From Gymnopilus junonius (lineage: Eukaryota > Basidiomycota > Agaricomycetes > Agaricales > Galerinaceae), in assembly GCA_015501075.1 (NCBI GenBank), contig JADNYJ010000005.1, forward strand, positions 310,001-374,000: a stretch of 64,000 bases of DNA, given 5' to 3'. Of the stretch, positions 62,036-64,000 are shown piece by piece (positions within the stretch are counted from its first letter, which is position 1; each line of letters begins with the position of its first letter). Under the pieces are notes generated by a model, which saw only the letters and a list, made by a program, of their open reading frames with translations, was not told the DNA's origin and made no database searches. The position numbers were made by a program, and so were the translations under genes.

Positions 62036-63507
62036 CTACATCAAGTGTGCTCCTCCCAGGCGGCCAGTCAAAGCAACAACAGCGTTGACATCCCATATTA
62101 CCAGCATTCCATCAACTCCAGACGTGCTGACCTTGATGACATTGCTTCCCGAGTATTCATAGGGCCGCACGTCTGTTATAGTGTTCTGATGAATCGTCAG
62201 AAGCTTGGTATCCGCCGTCGGAGATGCTGAACCAGCAATCGCAGACTGTCCGCGGCTATCTGCATCGCGGAATGTGGCAAAGGCACTCGTCCTCAGCCGC
62301 CCCACGCTATTGCTTGGTCCAAATCCGGAACGAGGTTCGGCCGATCTAGGCGAAGTTGTGTCGTCTAGGGTGCCTGCCTCTTGCCACCCACCCTCAGAAC
62401 CAGAGAAGACGAAGGGTCGACAGTCATGTCCAGCAGCGACGATAGTATCTTCTGACGTCCAGGACAGACTCACAATAGGCAGAGATGGCATCCGAATATT
62501 GTGAATGACAGGGCCGTTAGGGTAGACAATACTGATAGAACTATCATGGCCTGCAGAGTAACGAGTAAACAATGCCAATCAAATGGAAAGGTGTCCATAG
62601 AGCTCACTCGCGAAAGCCAGCACGTCTCCGGAAGGGGAGAAACCGACGGTGTGCACCCACCCGCCAGCTGGACTGCTGTACTCGCCGCAAACGGTATTAA
62701 AAGGCAATTTCGAGCCCCAGGCAGTCGGGGCAGGCCTTTAGAATAAAATATATAAGCCTTTGAGAAAAGGACGTCGGGACCAAAGAGTAATTACCTTTCG
62801 TCAACTTCTTTAATATACGCGGAGAAAACGCGAGCCTTCATGTCAGCGCTGCCGGCAGCGAGGAGGACGTTGTTCGGATGCCAGTCCACAGAAAGCACGG
62901 TGGACCTGATGGGTTTCTTGAGTAACTTAGACACCCACCAGTTGTTCTCCGGATCGAATGAACAAATAGCAATAGCCCTGAAATACAAGATTAGAGTTAT
63001 GATGTGTCTCTCCTACGCTCTTGCTCGCCTTGCGCCACTAGCTACAGCGAACTTGTCCTCTCTGGGGCTCCATCTGACATGAGTGGCGGCCCTGTTAATC
63101 CTTAGCAACACAAGGGTCGGCTTCCAAACCAATTTCCCCGTTTCAAGGTCAGGCTGCTCCTGCCAGACGTATGCATTCCGATCTTGAGAGCAAGTGACAA
63201 TACGGTTAGAGTTAGGGGCCCAGTCAATCGAGGTGATGAGTTTATCGTGCTGAGATACAGATGTCAACACTTTCTCTTCATAGATAACGAAGATGTACTC
63301 ACCTCGGATAAGGTCACGGTAGGGACCCATTCCAAGCCCTGTCGAGTGAGAATCTGGGCGTCGTTGCTGTTCAAGCTGACCGCCAATTCTTTGGGTAATT
63401 TATCAGTATGCGATTATGTGCGATACGTAAATACACGAACGAGAACGGTCGGCACTGAAGGAATGAGCAGTGACCGGTGTCTGAGCGAGGGTGAAAACTT
63501 CGGGCAT
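62036..63507 (-). CDS. ARPC1: Arp2/3 complex subunit 1 (WD40, ARPC1/Arc40)
   Basis: Several exons from ATG 63507 give a seven-blade WD40 protein of about 380 aa. Visible blades include [101 protein letters not shown] and the final [11 protein letters not shown]. The insert [14 protein letters not shown] and the blade-6 region with its Ser/Arg loop ([13 protein letters not shown]) fit ARPC1. It helps hold the Arp2/3 actin nucleator together at endocytic sites. Confidence 0.92.
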
Positions 63508-63779
63508 GGTGTTTGTGAGGAGACACTGCAGAGGACTAGCAGTCAACTACTGCGCTTCAAGGTTTCTGGTCAAGTTGAGAAAAAGGATCAAATAGCGCGG
63601 CTGTGTTTGCGTTAAACTTAAAGCATTACGTCAACAATAATACACTCTACTTTATTCGACCAGTCATGATGGCAATATAATTATAATGTACAACGCAAGC
63701 AACTTCTCAAATGGTAAAATGTCCCCTGAATAAACCCTCAGATATGAATACAATATACAGACGTTGTCCTTGACAGTGG

Positions 63780-64000
63780 TCAGATATCTCCAGAAGAAGA
63801 AGCGGCTGGTACCGCCAAATCATCTACCCTGCGCATTTGCTTTGCCCAACGAAGTCCGCAAGCATTACACAAGGTCTTTGGACCTTGAGGGCCCTGTGAA
63901 GATGGTCAGACCAATGGACTAGCAGAGACCAAGGAACTAGCGTAAATGAAAGTTTACCGACCTTTCTCCATTCAGGAGAATCGGTTCGTCCACATTGATT
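63780..64000 (-). CDS. C-terminal part of a WC-2-like GATA zinc-finger factor (partial)
   Basis: Two exon parts (64000-63962 and 63893-63780) give the last 50 residues. The GATA finger is [11 protein letters not shown], then [19 protein letters not shown]. The SPEWRKGP and CGLRWAKQ wording is that of white collar 2, the partner of the blue-light receptor WC-1. The gene's first cysteine, PAS domain and start lie outside the window. It ends SSSGDI, then TGA. Confidence 0.75.

Overview
The window reads as nuclear DNA of an agaricomycete (mushroom-forming) basidiomycete. Genes are dense and cut by many short introns (about 50-60 nt, GT-AG), and they often sit head to head with 20-180 bp between start codons. 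Several families point to Basidiomycota: a Clp1-like (clampless) gene, a DUF6699 gene, a WC-2-like GATA factor and a DNMT1-type cytosine methyltransferase. I find about 33 protein genes or gene parts. I see no convincing tRNA, rRNA, CRISPR or intact transposon.

Layout. 0-9.4 kb: a cut-off nuclear-looking gene; a PQ-loop vacuolar amino-acid transporter; a LisH-CTLH-CRA protein; a helical/LRR-like unknown; mitochondrial ribosomal protein uL3; and a Pol I factor of the Rrn6 type. 9.6-17.5 kb: a mitochondrial carrier, CCT4, UFD1 and N-myristoyltransferase. 17.8-24.8 kb: a DUF6699 protein, an ene-reductase, an Hsp20 and the kexin protease. 25-33.1 kb: MCM7, divergent from a 23-exon DNMT1-type methyltransferase. 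33.2-39.3 kb: a UPF0045/Ecm15-type protein, an IRS4/TAX4 EH protein and ATG9. 39.6-46.3 kb: 2-isopropylmalate synthase with a doubled regulatory domain, cytosolic glutamyl-tRNA synthetase and a MYND-finger protein. 46.9-57.5 kb: a cyclic phosphodiesterase, a DUF1776 protein, ATP synthase beta, a Zn2Cys6 factor, isovaleryl-CoA dehydrogenase and inositol-pentakisphosphate 2-kinase. 57.5-64 kb: broken pieces of an AGC kinase, a Clp1-like gene, DAD3, ARPC1 and the end of a WC-2-like GATA factor.

The genes are mostly housekeeping, but some neighbours fit together. MCM7 and the methyltransferase, both S-phase proteins, share a 179-bp promoter. A 55-nt MCM7 intron beside it carries four ACGCG cell-cycle-box cores. 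LEU4 and glutamyl-tRNA synthetase share a promoter with a Gcn4-type core. ATG9 has an overlapping E-box and Gcn4 site.

The most striking observation is that the 3' three quarters of the methyltransferase gene (about 29.04-33.0 kb) is almost free of CpG, although all 23 exons join in frame. DNA on both sides is rich in CpG. This looks like the mark of long-term cytosine methylation on the methyltransferase gene itself. A technical point also matters: several essential genes (ATP2, NMT1) carry one-base frame breaks in homopolymer runs, always one base short. These are more likely base-calling errors than real mutations, and they affect how other breaks in the window should be read.
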